Source: CAVYXZ01 sp965223835
GTDB lineage: Bacteria; Chloroflexota; Anaerolineae; Aggregatilineales; Phototrophicaceae
DNA length: 64,000 nucleotides
Assembly (NCBI GenBank): GCA_965223835.1
Contig: CBDCXQ010000001.1
Location: 744,001-808,000, forward strand
Reading direction: 5' to 3'
In this document: positions 34,865 to 42,940 of the stretch, piece by piece
How positions within the stretch are numbered: position 1 is the stretch's first letter
Layout of the letters: each line of letters starts with the position of its first letter
The notes under the pieces: generated by a model
The model's input: only the letters and a program-made list of their open reading frames with translations
Databases searched by the model: none
What the model was told of the DNA's origin: nothing
Translations under genes and position numbers: made by a program

Positions 34865-34960
34865 ATCCAAGCAGAGGCACCATGATTGAAATCGCGGTCT
34901 CGTATTTCAAGTTGACTGTCCATAAAGGTTTATAAGAAGACTCAGCGCCCAGCACTTGTT

Positions 34961-35362
34961 TCAAAGCAAGTTGATATTGCCCGTGCGCCGATACTGCGCC
35001 AGTAGCTTTCGCACCCGTCGCCGCAGTTTGAGATCGGGGTCATGGTACATGCTTTCGATGGCAGTCACGATTTCAGCCTCGCGTTCACGCGGTGAGCCAT
35101 CCGCCAGTGTATGCAAAACCGTCCCGCGCACTTTGGGGTCGGGGTCATCAACCATCGCCAGAATGCGATCCCACACTTCGGGGATGTTCATCTGCACATG
35201 ACACGGGCACAGATGGCGGGCCGCTTCATTGCGGACTTTCGGGTCCGGGTCACAGGTCTGTTCAAGCAAATGGTCGATTTCGCCCTTGTCGGTGCGAGGT
35301 TCGTATTTGCTGTCGTCATAATATTTTAGACGCATCTGGTCGCGCCGCGTCATCTTTGGCAT
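34961..35362 (-). CDS. HEAT-repeat small protein
   Basis: 133 aa. Two to three HEAT-type units with the motif CDPDPKVRNEAARHL, VDDPDPKVRGTVLHTL and HDPDLKLRRRVRKLL. Basic N-terminus (MPKMTRRDQMRLKYYDDSK). Probably a scaffolding or binding protein. Convergent with the ADP-ribosylglycohydrolase gene at about 100 bp. It recalls the HEAT domains fused to the MFS proteins at the start of the window and the protein at 41210. Confidence 0.75.
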   Translation of the reverse strand: MPKMTRRDQMRLKYYDDSKYEPRTDKGEIDHLLEQTCDPDPKVRNEAARHLCPCHVQMNIPEVWDRILAMVDDPDPKVRGTVLHTLADGSPREREAEIVTAIESMYHDPDLKLRRRVRKLLAQYRRTGNINLL

Positions 35363-35476
35363 GATTCATCACCATATTCCTACTTCACAGCGATTATAGG
35401 GCAACAATGGCTCAGAAGCAATATTGAAGGTTAGATACGCCGATTAATTGACTGTATCCAGCTCGAAATATGAATG

Positions 35477-35498
35477 AAAAAACGCCCTCGAGGGGCGT
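35477..35498 (-). terminator. Rho-independent terminator (minus strand)
   Basis: On the minus strand ACGCCC (35498-35493) pairs with GGGCGT (35487-35482) over a 5-nt loop, followed by TTTTTT from 35482 down to 35477. It is 15 nt beyond the stop of the 18-codon ORF and also downstream of eda. Confidence 0.8.
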
Positions 35499-35512
35499 CA
35501 ACGATGGAATCA

Positions 35513-35569
35513 TCAATGCGGACCGCCGGTCGCTAAACCAGCGTCAACCGTGGGTACGTCAATATCCAT
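35513..35569 (-). CDS. putative 18-aa peptide MDIDVPTVDAGLATGGPH
   Basis: ATG at 35569, stop at 35513. GAGGAGG stands 10 nt upstream, one of the best ribosome-binding sites here, and an intrinsic terminator follows 15 nt after the stop. Two upstream ATGs (35579, 35576) are too near the GAGGAGG and lead to a 6-codon ORF. No homology can be claimed from sequence. It could be a peptide (signal, RiPP precursor or small regulator) or a translated leader. It lies 79 nt after the stop of eda on the same strand. Confidence 0.45.
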   Translation of the reverse strand: MDIDVPTVDAGLATGGPH

Positions 35570-35647
35570 GATGCATCATCCTCCTCAAGACGATGCACCA
35601 ATAGTAATCCGTTTCGTTATTTGTTGCTAGGAGATTATTTGTTCTGG

Positions 35648-36289
35648 TTAACCATCATGGCTTTCGGCCACTGCAGCGACCAGTTGTTGCGCTCGATCAC
35701 GAATCTTCGCCAGCGGCCAATCGCCTTTACCCGTCAGCCAGCTTGATGCGCCACAACACATTGCCCCGGCTCGTAGATAGTCACGGGCGGTATCCGGGTT
35801 AATGCCGCCGTTTGCCAGAAACTGCATATGGCTGAGCGGTCCGTAAATCGACTTGAAGTAATCCAGCCCCAGTGAGCCAATCGGGAAGATCTTCAACACC
35901 TTGACGCCCATCGCCCATGCATCCACGCACTCGGTTGGCGTGATAACACCTGGCGCGACCAGAATATCCGCATCCAGCGCTGCCTGGACCACCGCGGGCG
36001 TAAAAGCGGGCGATACAATAAAATCAGCCCCGGCATCCAGCACCTGTTGAGCGGTCGCGGCATCCAGCACCGTGCCCATTCCGGCACAGACATCCTCGCC
36101 GTATTCGTGTTTGATGGCTTGCATGGCTGCAATCGGTTCCGGTGAGTTCATCGTCATTTCGAAGATGGTTATCCCGGCCTCGACCAGCACTTCAGCGACT
36201 TGCAGCGCTTTTTCGGGCGGGAAGTCGCCGCGCATCCCGGCCAGCAAGCCCTTGTCTTCGAGCAGATTATAGGCAGTTTGAGCATCCAT
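35648..36289 (-). CDS. eda: 2-dehydro-3-deoxy-phosphogluconate / 4-hydroxy-2-oxoglutarate aldolase
   Basis: 213 aa, the size of KDPG/KHG aldolases. Class I aldolase TIM barrel: VLVEAGITIFEMTMNSPE (Glu for proton transfer), GAGTVLDAATAQQVLDAGA, FIVSPAFTP, and the Schiff-base Lys in GVKVLKIFPIGSLGLDYFKS. It cleaves 2-keto-3-deoxy-sugar acids or their 6-phosphates into pyruvate and an aldehyde. It could process the 2-keto-3-deoxy acid made by the dehydratases at 23-26 kb (inference; they are 10 kb apart). A candidate small peptide gene and a terminator lie downstream. Confidence 0.9.
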   Translation of the reverse strand: MDAQTAYNLLEDKGLLAGMRGDFPPEKALQVAEVLVEAGITIFEMTMNSPEPIAAMQAIKHEYGEDVCAGMGTVLDAATAQQVLDAGADFIVSPAFTPAVVQAALDADILVAPGVITPTECVDAWAMGVKVLKIFPIGSLGLDYFKSIYGPLSHMQFLANGGINPDTARDYLRAGAMCCGASSWLTGKGDWPLAKIRDRAQQLVAAVAESHDG

Positions 36290-36327
36290 GGGTCGTCCTA
36301 TTCAGGGGCATGATTGAGGTATATGAG

Positions 36328-36333
36328 TATAAT
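36328..36333 (+). promoter_or_regulatory. -10 box TATAAT
   Basis: A consensus TATAAT 37 nt before the lipoprotein start codon. No clear -35 at 17 bp. It is in the divergent gap with eda. Confidence 0.35.
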
Positions 36334-36369
36334 GATAGCGTGGTGTGATTGCTCGTGAAAGGTTTTTCA

Positions 36370-37578
36370 ATGCTCAAACGGTATCTGGGGTTGTTGCTGT
36401 TGCTGGTATTAGTGGGGTGTCAAACCAACCCGCCGGATGTGGAGATTGTTTTGCCCACGCTGGCGGACCCACAATCGGTCGCCACTGACGATGCCGCAAC
36501 CCGCGTTGCCATCGCCAGCCCAACCCGGCAACCCCTCCCCCCAACTTTCACCCCTTCACCCACGATTACCCCGATTCCGATTGACCCCGCTTCATTGCCA
36601 ACGGCGACGCCCATCGGTTTCCGTGCTACCGGGACGCTGTTCTACCTGTTTAATGGTGATGCCATTATCGAATTGGCGGGTGACGGCTCATTTGAAGATT
36701 TATTGCCCATTCCGCATATTGGGCAGGGGTTGAGTGGTCTGGCCCTCGCGCCGACGGATGATCGCCTGGCCTATGTCGCGCCCGGTTCTGGTAGTGCCCG
36801 TGAAGTGTATGTCGTGAATCGCGATGGTTCCAACGCCCGACAGGTGTCACAACTCGGTTTTGCTGAGGTTCAAACACCCGTTTGGCGGCCCGATGGTGGT
36901 GCAGTTGCCTTTATCGCGGCGCAGTCAGAACTGGCACCGATGGGGATTTATGTTGTTGATGTGAACACGGGCGATCAGCGCCGCGTGTTAGAGCTTCCAA
37001 CGCGCGAACTACGGGATCTGGCCTGGGACCGAGCAGGTGATCGCCTGTTTTTCAGCAATCAAACCCTGTTTGTGGTAGACGCTAAGACGGGAGCCGCATC
37101 GGAGTCCTTGACCGCGTTCACCGGCTTTGGCCCTGACTTCAGCCCGGTCCACAGCCCGACCGATTCTGAGCTTTATTATCTAAAAATGATGAGTAATCTG
37201 GATACTGGTCAGCGGGGTGGGGTACTGTCGTTTCTTACGACGGATTTCTTGACAGTACCAATGCTCGAGCGTGAGGGGGCTGATTTGTATGTCAACCGCC
37301 TGGAATATAGTCGCGATGGCGCGTATTTGCTGGTGAGCAGTGACGATGGAATCTGGATTCAGGATCAGGAAGTGCAAACCGCCAGTAGCGTTATTCAAGA
37401 GTTGTCAGTTCCACCGAGGCCGGCATTACGGCCTGATGCCGAACAAGTCGCGTTTGTCGGCCTTGACGAGCGCTTCGTTGAGCAGATTTTTGTGATGGAC
37501 CGACGGGGCGGCCCGGCCACGCAGATCACATTCCATCAGGAGGGTACAATCAGTGATCTGGAATGGGCAGCGGGCTAA
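36370..37578 (+). CDS. lipoprotein with TolB/PD40-like beta-propeller
   Basis: 402 aa from ATG 36370 (GAAAGG 8 nt upstream). Signal peptide LLLLLVLVGC with lipobox Cys at residue 17, so it is anchored to the cell surface. A Pro/Thr-rich spacer (TRQPLPPTFTPSPT) precedes a 6-blade-like propeller: GLSGLALAPTDDRLAYVAP, TPVWRPDGGAVAFIAA, DLAWDRAGDRLFFS, DFSPVHSPTDSELYY and ALRPDAEQVAFVG (WD40/PD40 motif with SPDG-like turns). No catalytic motif. Role unknown: protein binding or sensing. It overlaps the convergent response-regulator gene by 4 nt at CTAA. Confidence 0.85.
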   Translation: MLKRYLGLLLLLVLVGCQTNPPDVEIVLPTLADPQSVATDDAATRVAIASPTRQPLPPTFTPSPTITPIPIDPASLPTATPIGFRATGTLFYLFNGDAIIELAGDGSFEDLLPIPHIGQGLSGLALAPTDDRLAYVAPGSGSAREVYVVNRDGSNARQVSQLGFAEVQTPVWRPDGGAVAFIAAQSELAPMGIYVVDVNTGDQRRVLELPTRELRDLAWDRAGDRLFFSNQTLFVVDAKTGAASESLTAFTGFGPDFSPVHSPTDSELYYLKMMSNLDTGQRGGVLSFLTTDFLTVPMLEREGADLYVNRLEYSRDGAYLLVSSDDGIWIQDQEVQTASSVIQELSVPPRPALRPDAEQVAFVGLDERFVEQIFVMDRRGGPATQITFHQEGTISDLEWAAG

Positions 37579-37988
37579 ACTTGAAAGATTGTTTGCATGA
37601 CCGTTTCAAATTCTTCCAGGTCAATCGGCTTGGTGATAAAGCCGTCGAAGCCGATGTTTTGCGCGATGGCACGCCATTGAATCATTTCTTGCACATCGGC
37701 AATTGCAATCACCGGTATCATGCCGAGTTCCCGATCTTCGCGCAGTTTTTCGTAAATCTCAAACGGATCACCCAGCGGTAAATCCATATCGAGCAGAATG
37801 AAATCGGGACGCGAGCACATGTTACGCAATTGCCGGACGACATTGGCTCCGGTGGTATTACGCTTGAATTGAATGCGAAAGCCGCGCAGTAAAGAGCCAA
37901 GCGCGACCAGGTTGTGGGCATCATCTTCAACCACCAACGCCAGCTTATTTTCCAGATGTGTATTGTTTATGATTCGTGTCAACATCAT
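37575..37988 (-). CDS. single-domain response regulator (REC)
   Basis: 137 aa. Receiver with EDDAHNL acid pair, phospho-acceptor Asp in PDFILLDMDLPLGDPF, and Lys in GFITKPIDLEEF. Related in form to the REC gene at 30411 (both have D-x-P-x-D, TKP). No DNA-binding output. AGGAGG lies 4-8 nt before the ATG. Its stop codon interlocks with that of the lipoprotein gene in the sequence CTAA (37575-37578). Confidence 0.85.
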   Translation of the reverse strand: MMLTRIINNTHLENKLALVVEDDAHNLVALGSLLRGFRIQFKRNTTGANVVRQLRNMCSRPDFILLDMDLPLGDPFEIYEKLREDRELGMIPVIAIADVQEMIQWRAIAQNIGFDGFITKPIDLEEFETVMQTIFQV

Positions 37989-38304
37989 GAATGACCTCCT
38001 AATTACAATTTGACTGTAATTGACCCTGATTTCCTTGTCGATAGCTTGAGGAACAATTTGGGGGAAAATTCAGAAGGGTATTACCAGTTACTTTACTTTA
38101 ATTGTTTTAGTGTAGAAGTATGAATTTTTTCGATAACGATCTCAATACTTACTTTATCAATTCATGCCGATAGAAATTTGTTTTTCGTTAAGGTTGAAAT
38201 CGATTAAGTCAATATAGCGCTGTGGCGATGGAACAGGCCGTGACTCGCAAAAGGTGAGGGATACGGCATAATATGGTCAGAATTTCGGCCAGAGGGATAC
38301 GACG
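37989..38304. other. A+T-rich intergenic region with inverted repeat
   Basis: 316 bp between divergent response-regulator and glycerate-kinase genes. AATTACA (38001-38007) and TGTAATT (38015-38021) are perfect inverted arms just upstream of the regulator's AGGAGG, a possible operator or leader hairpin. The remainder is A+T-rich with no ORF of interest. Confidence 0.4.
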
Positions 38305-39441
38305 ATGACCATGCGAATTATTGTGGCTCCCGGAGCTTTTAAGAACAGTCTGACCGCCGATGCAGTCGCCCAGGCGATTGAGAGCGGCATTGCCAAATCG
38401 GGCCTTGATGCCGCTGTGTTGTTGGCACCGATTGCGGATGGCGGCAACGGTACGCTGGATGCGTTTCTGGCGGGTGGCGGTGAGCGGCGCACGTTGATGG
38501 TTGACGATCCGATTGGGCGCCAGGTCGAGTCGGCTTATGGCTTGCTTCCCGATGGTGAGACGGCAGTAATTGAAATGGCGTTGGCATCCGGCCTGGAACT
38601 GTTACAAAATTGGCAATTGAATCCGTTGGCAACCAGCACTTATGGCACCGGTCAGTTAATGCAGGCGGCGCTCAATGAGGGTGCCAAACGCATTATTGTC
38701 GGCATGGGTGGGAGCGCGACGGTAGATGGTGGCGCGGGCTGTTTACAGGCATTGGGCGTGCATTTGTTTGACGCCTATGGCAATGAAGTTGGACGGGGCG
38801 GTGGCAAACTGAACGAGATATTTCTGATTGATGCGCAGGCGCTGGATCCGCGTTGGAAAAACGTCGAGATTTTAATCGCCTCCGACGTGGATAATCCCAC
38901 ATTGGGCGAACAGGGCGCTGCTGCCGTTTTTGGGCCGCAGAAAGGCGCGGATGCGCAGCAGGTGCAGAAGTTAGAGGCGAATCTTACCCACTTCTTTACG
39001 CTGGTCAAAGATCAATTGGGCAAGGATGTGTTGCATCTCAAGGGCGGCGGTGCTGCTGGGGCCTTTAGCGCGGGCTTGATGTCGTTTCTGAACGCCCGCA
39101 TCGAATCCGGCATTGATCTGATTCTGGAATACAGTGGTTTTGCCGATGCCCTGGGCGAAGCTGACCTGGTAATCACCGGCGAAGGGCAGATGGATACGCA
39201 GACGATTCATGGTAAGGGACCGGTCGGTGTGGCCCGCCTGGCCCAACAGCATGGCGTGCCGACGATTGCACTGGTCGGTGGGTTGGATGTGCGTGATGAT
39301 GTGCTGCATGATGTCGGTATTCAGGCCGTCCTGCCCATCGTCACCGGGCCAATGACCCTCGATGACGCCATTGATCACGCAGCGGAGTTGGTCGAACGAG
39401 CGGCTCTACGCCTGGGCTATATCTTACAGGTGGGGCGCTAG
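38305..39441 (+). CDS. glycerate 2-kinase
   Basis: 378 aa, the GlxK/GarK class. IIVAPGAFKNSLTADAV at the N-terminus, PIADGGNGTLDAFL, the glycine-rich GMGGSATVDGGAGCLQALG, and ASDVDNPTLGEQGAAAVFGPQKGA in the lid region, with ITGEGQMDTQT near the end; all are hallmarks of this family. It phosphorylates D-glycerate to 2-phosphoglycerate. GAGGG is 8 nt before the ATG; a second ATG at 38311 is possible. It may consume glycerate from sugar-acid degradation in this region (inference). Confidence 0.92.
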   Translation: MTMRIIVAPGAFKNSLTADAVAQAIESGIAKSGLDAAVLLAPIADGGNGTLDAFLAGGGERRTLMVDDPIGRQVESAYGLLPDGETAVIEMALASGLELLQNWQLNPLATSTYGTGQLMQAALNEGAKRIIVGMGGSATVDGGAGCLQALGVHLFDAYGNEVGRGGGKLNEIFLIDAQALDPRWKNVEILIASDVDNPTLGEQGAAAVFGPQKGADAQQVQKLEANLTHFFTLVKDQLGKDVLHLKGGGAAGAFSAGLMSFLNARIESGIDLILEYSGFADALGEADLVITGEGQMDTQTIHGKGPVGVARLAQQHGVPTIALVGGLDVRDDVLHDVGIQAVLPIVTGPMTLDDAIDHAAELVERAALRLGYILQVGR

Positions 39442-39493
39442 CTGGAGATGACCGTTGTATAATGAGGGTATCATGTAGAGTTGGAGCTACTCA

Positions 39494-39883
39494 ATGGCAA
39501 CGCAAATAACGCTAGAAATTCGTGACGATACCTATCATTATGCGGAACAGTTAGCCATTGCAACCGGACAGAGCGTATCCGATATTCTATCGCTGCTTAT
39601 TGAGAATACGCTGGTTAATGCCGGGCCAAACGCAGGCTTGCTGCAACCGGTGGGTGAGTTGAGTGACACTGAAGTATTAAGCCTGACCGACTTAAAGATG
39701 GAACCCCAGGCCGATCAACGTCAGAGTGAATTATTGCAGGTGCAACAGGCCCGTGATCTCACACCTGCTGAGCAAGCTGAGCTGCGTGACCTGATGCGAC
39801 TGTACCATCACGGGTTGATTCGTAAAGCCCAGGTTTTGCGCGAGGCTGTACAACGTGGTTTGCGTGGTCCTCTGGAACCGTGA
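39494..39883 (+). CDS. small helical protein, first gene of an HNH two-gene cassette
   Basis: 129 aa. Begins with a ribbon-helix-helix-like stretch (ITLEIRDDTYHYAEQLAIATGQSVSDIL), then LQVQQARDLTPAEQAELRDLMRLYH and a basic helix LIRKAQVLREAVQRG. The C-terminal part resembles the 83-aa protein at 53110 (LTPEEVHELQVMQQRNRFVIAMKARALE). Both genes overlap a following HNH gene by GTGA. GGAG is 8 nt before the ATG and a TATAAT sits at 39458-39463. Likely role: DNA-binding antitoxin-like or accessory partner of the HNH nuclease (inference). Confidence 0.7.
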   Translation: MATQITLEIRDDTYHYAEQLAIATGQSVSDILSLLIENTLVNAGPNAGLLQPVGELSDTEVLSLTDLKMEPQADQRQSELLQVQQARDLTPAEQAELRDLMRLYHHGLIRKAQVLREAVQRGLRGPLEP

Positions 39884-40182
39884 CCATATCTGTTGCATTG
39901 CGAGAACGCATTCGCACGCAGGCGGATGATCGGTGTGGCTACTGTTTGACCTCCCAACGCCACATCATTACGATTTTGGAAATCGATCATATTATTCCCA
40001 AATCATTGGGAAGTTCAGATGATGAAGAAAATCTTTGGCTGGCTTGTCGCACCTGTAATAATTACAAAGCCGCCCAAACTCACGCAATTGACCCCGAAAC
40101 TGAGCAGCGAGTCATGCTGTTTAATCCCCGGCAACATCAATGGAATAGGCATTTCATTTGGAGCGATGATGGAACGACATAA
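39880..40182 (+). CDS. HNH endonuclease (C-terminus frameshifted)
   Basis: 100 aa, start GTG inside GTGA shared with the preceding gene's stop. Zinc-stabilised HNH: CGYCLTSQ, IDHIIPKSLGSSDDEENLWLACRTCN with Cys pairs and the catalytic HH/N positions. The ORF stops at 40180 after SDDGTT. In the -1 frame the homologous C-terminus continues (IGLTPCGRATVRAL ... WIIAGWHPP) up to 40301, which fits the end of HNH proteins of this type. The core is complete, so the truncated form may be folded, but the break is either a real mutation or a base-call error. Confidence 0.85.
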   Translation: MTISVALRERIRTQADDRCGYCLTSQRHIITILEIDHIIPKSLGSSDDEENLWLACRTCNNYKAAQTHAIDPETEQRVMLFNPRQHQWNRHFIWSDDGTT

Positions 40183-40301
40183 TCGGGTTGACCCCCTGTG
40201 GTCGTGCGACCGTTCGGGCGCTTCAATTAAATAACCCCATAGCGTTAGTCGTCCGCTATGAGTGGATAATAGCGGGTTGGCATCCTCCAAAATTAGATTA
40301 A
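40179..40301 (+). pseudogene. displaced C-terminus of the HNH gene
   Basis: In the -1 frame relative to the HNH ORF, codons from 40179 (ATA ATC GGG) read IIGLTPCGRATVRALQLNN and then PIALVVRYEWIIAGWHPPKL before TAA at 40299-40301. This is where the homologous HNH at 52712 continues with a tail of related pattern (VGKTPIGRTTITILNMN). The region between 40302 and 40428 has no gene. Confidence 0.75.
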
Positions 40302-40428
40302 GTTGAGGCAGTCGCGACACTGACAATTGCTAATCTACCGTACATTAGTCCGCTTCAGTTCTGAATAAAATCCCAAAAATGCACAAACTTCACAAAACCT
40401 TATGCTATGCTCAAGCGAGGAGGATGTT

Positions 40429-41226
40429 ATGGTTCGTTATATCTGTGTGGGTGTTCCCCATTACATCGGTGCGTACCTTCCAGAGCGCACGGAAATTGCG
40501 AAGATCAAAAATAGCGGCATATTGGCGGAAATGGATGCCATCTGGGTTGATGTTAATCCTGATCTGCAGGCAACGGATGATCCGCTACTAGCCGTTAATC
40601 AGGCCTTGGCTCAGGTGATTATCAATCACCCTGACCGAACCCCGTTGATTTTCGCGGCGGATTGTGTCAGTGCGCTGGGGGCGTTGAAAGGCCTGGAACG
40701 GCATCAACCCGCAGTTCTGTGGTACGACGCCCATGGCGACTTCAACACCCCGGCGACCACTCCCAGCGGCTTTCTGGGTGGTATGCCGGTCGCGATGCTG
40801 GTGGGGCGCGGTGATCTGCGCTATATGAATGGTCTGGAACTCGCGCCAATGGCTGAGGACAACATCATGATTAGTGATGCCCGTGATCTGGACCCGGAAG
40901 AAGGCGTGGCGCTGCGGGCAAGCCAGTTGATTCACTATCCCAATGTGGACGATTTGCTGACTGCGCCCTTGCCGGATAAGCCACTCTATATCCACCTGGA
41001 TGTTGATGTAGTGGACTCCAATGAAATGCCAGGTCTGGGTTATCCCGCACCCGGCGGGCCGACGACCGATCAAGTCAATGTAACGCTCAAACGGGTGGTT
41101 GCAGAGCGACCGCGAGCGGGGATATTGTTCAGCCTGTGGAATGATAGTTTGACGACTGATGACAGCGCATTACAGCAAGTTTTGAGTATGGTACGGACCA
41201 TCATCGACCATGAGCGACAACATTGA
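40429..41226 (+). CDS. arginase/agmatinase-family protein
   Basis: 265 aa from ATG 40429 with GCGAGGAGG 6 nt upstream. Ureohydrolase fold with binuclear manganese ligands: LWYDAHGDFNTP (D-x-H-x-D) and IHLDVDVVDSNEMPG (D-x-D). The usual first His (GGDHS) is not seen; AADCVSALG stands there instead. Acting on arginine, agmatine, formiminoglutamate or another amidine; not decided. The following HEAT-repeat gene begins inside its last 17 nt, so they are coupled. Confidence 0.82.
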   Translation: MVRYICVGVPHYIGAYLPERTEIAKIKNSGILAEMDAIWVDVNPDLQATDDPLLAVNQALAQVIINHPDRTPLIFAADCVSALGALKGLERHQPAVLWYDAHGDFNTPATTPSGFLGGMPVAMLVGRGDLRYMNGLELAPMAEDNIMISDARDLDPEEGVALRASQLIHYPNVDDLLTAPLPDKPLYIHLDVDVVDSNEMPGLGYPAPGGPTTDQVNVTLKRVVAERPRAGILFSLWNDSLTTDDSALQQVLSMVRTIIDHERQH

Positions 41227-41980
41227 GCAGTTGATTGCAGCATTACGCCGGGGTGATTGGACTCATGTTATTGAATCGGCGGCCCATGAACCGACCGTAG
41301 CGCTGGTCAAAACGATTACCTTCGAAACCACTGATGAAATCGTGCGTCAGACCGCAACCGGTGCGCTGGGCGCATTGGCTGAGTTGGGTGTGCCCACCGC
41401 GGTTGCGGCGCTGAGTTTGATTCTAGACACGCTGGAAAAGTCTTATGCCCGTGATATTGCCGCCTTTTATCTGGTCGGCTGTGGTGATGATCGGGCACTG
41501 GCGCTCTTGCACCGGGCGCTGGCAAATCCGCATCACAATGGGCACTTGCCAGCGGTTCGGGCCTTAGCCGAAGTAGGTGATCCACGCGCGATCGAGCCGC
41601 TCATTGCCATCATTAATAGTTCGCGCGAAGAACCCCGGCATGAACTGGTGCGCGTGTTGGGGGGGTATGATGATGTCCGGGTCATCTTCCCGCTGCTAAG
41701 ATTGCTGCATCACGACGATGAGCGCGTCCAGGCCGCTGCGAAGGACGGTCTGATGTCTTTTGCGATGAAACATGCGTATGGTATGTTGATCGAATATCTC
41801 ACACATCAGGATTATTCGGCGCGGCGGCAGGCAGCCATTGCGCTGGGCGAAATTGGCAGCCCACGAGCCATTCGTCCATTGATTCGCGTTGCGGATAGCG
41901 ACGACGATGACCGCGTGCAGCAGGCGATCCGCGACGCACTACAAAAGCTGGGCTACAATTACCACGCCCGCAGCGGCTAG
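41210..41980 (+). CDS. HEAT-repeat protein
   Basis: 256 aa. Full-length PBS-lyase-type HEAT repeats: TATGALGALAELGVPTAVAAL, AVRALAEVGDPRAIEPLIAI, RQAAIALGEIGSPRAIRPLIRV and a final DALQKLGY. Such proteins bind partners or, in lyases, bilin cofactors; here no lyase motif is seen. It overlaps the arginase-family gene by 17 nt and shares an interlocked stop (CTAG, 41977-41980) with the convergent cNMP-TIR gene. Confidence 0.82.
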   Translation: MSDNIEQLIAALRRGDWTHVIESAAHEPTVALVKTITFETTDEIVRQTATGALGALAELGVPTAVAALSLILDTLEKSYARDIAAFYLVGCGDDRALALLHRALANPHHNGHLPAVRALAEVGDPRAIEPLIAIINSSREEPRHELVRVLGGYDDVRVIFPLLRLLHHDDERVQAAAKDGLMSFAMKHAYGMLIEYLTHQDYSARRQAAIALGEIGSPRAIRPLIRVADSDDDDRVQQAIRDALQKLGYNYHARSG

Positions 41981-42867
41981 CTTCTGCTATCAGCCAGTTG
42001 CATAATACGCGTATGGACTTGGGCAATTGCGCTGGCCCGTGCCTGATTGAAAAAGTTTACGTGTTCGAGGCGGCGCATGTTGAATGGCAATTTGCAATCC
42101 TCGATCAATACCGGAATAATCGTCTTGCCTTCGTCTTTACAATAATTCCACTCATCACGCACATTCTCCGAGTCAATTGATGAGGCCGAAAGCACCAGCA
42201 GCATCGCATCACAATCGTCCAGCGCTTCTTCAATCGCCCGGTCCCAGGGATAGCCTTTGGGGATGTGCTTCTGATCGACCCAGAACGTGATCTGCTCATC
42301 CAACAGGTCTTCCTGCAAATCCTCAACCAGGTTCAGCACAAAATCCTGATTGGCGCGGGCATAACTCGTGAATAACTTAAAGGGTGTTATCATCACTTCA
42401 GCCGATTTGTGGATGCGCTGATTTTCGTCAAATTGATCGATTGTGCGTTGCGACATCAGGTCGGCCAGCTGGTCACTGATACGCATCGCCCGTTTGAATG
42501 AGCGCCGATCCAGTTCCAGGACGATACTGTCTTCGGTGGTCACGACATCAGCGCTGCGGGGTTGGTCGAGCACCAGTGCCATCTCGCCAAAAAATTCACC
42601 CGGCCCTTTAGTTGCCACTTCCTTCCGCTCGCCATCCAGCGGGAGCAGCACTTTCGCGCCCCCGCGAGCGATGACGTAGAATACATCCTCAACCGCGCCG
42701 GCATGGCATAATACGGTCTCGGCGGGATAGCTCTCCACCTTCAAATCACTGATCGCCGCCGCGATAGCTTGCAACAAATCCTCTAATTTGGTTTTGACCG
42801 TTTCGTCGCTGGCATCTTCGAAATTTCCCAGCGCCTGGCTAATCAACTCGGCTAGAATCTCGCGCAT
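41977..42867 (-). CDS. cyclic-nucleotide-binding domain fused to TIR domain (Pycsar effector-like)
   Basis: 296 aa, soluble. Residues about 35-150: cNMP-binding domain with the phosphate-binding cassette GEFFGEMALVLDQPRSADV (Glu for ribose 2'-OH, Arg for the cyclic phosphate). Residues about 163-290: TIR domain starting FKLFTSYARANQDFVL, with FWVDQKHIPKGYPWDRAIEEAL, AMLLVLSAS and VRDEWNYCKDEG, the Glu being at the NADase position. This domain order is that of TIR effectors of Pycsar antiphage systems, where cCMP or cUMP made by PycC triggers NAD+ loss. No cyclase gene lies within the window on either side. GGAGGG stands 7 nt before the ATG. Confidence 0.9.
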   Translation of the reverse strand: MREILAELISQALGNFEDASDETVKTKLEDLLQAIAAAISDLKVESYPAETVLCHAGAVEDVFYVIARGGAKVLLPLDGERKEVATKGPGEFFGEMALVLDQPRSADVVTTEDSIVLELDRRSFKRAMRISDQLADLMSQRTIDQFDENQRIHKSAEVMITPFKLFTSYARANQDFVLNLVEDLQEDLLDEQITFWVDQKHIPKGYPWDRAIEEALDDCDAMLLVLSASSIDSENVRDEWNYCKDEGKTIIPVLIEDCKLPFNMRRLEHVNFFNQARASAIAQVHTRIMQLADSRS

Positions 42868-42940
42868 TCAAATCCCTCCTGCTACACTGAAGAATATACA
42901 GAATCCCAATCGTTCGTGCCAGTCAACAGGGTAACATCAG

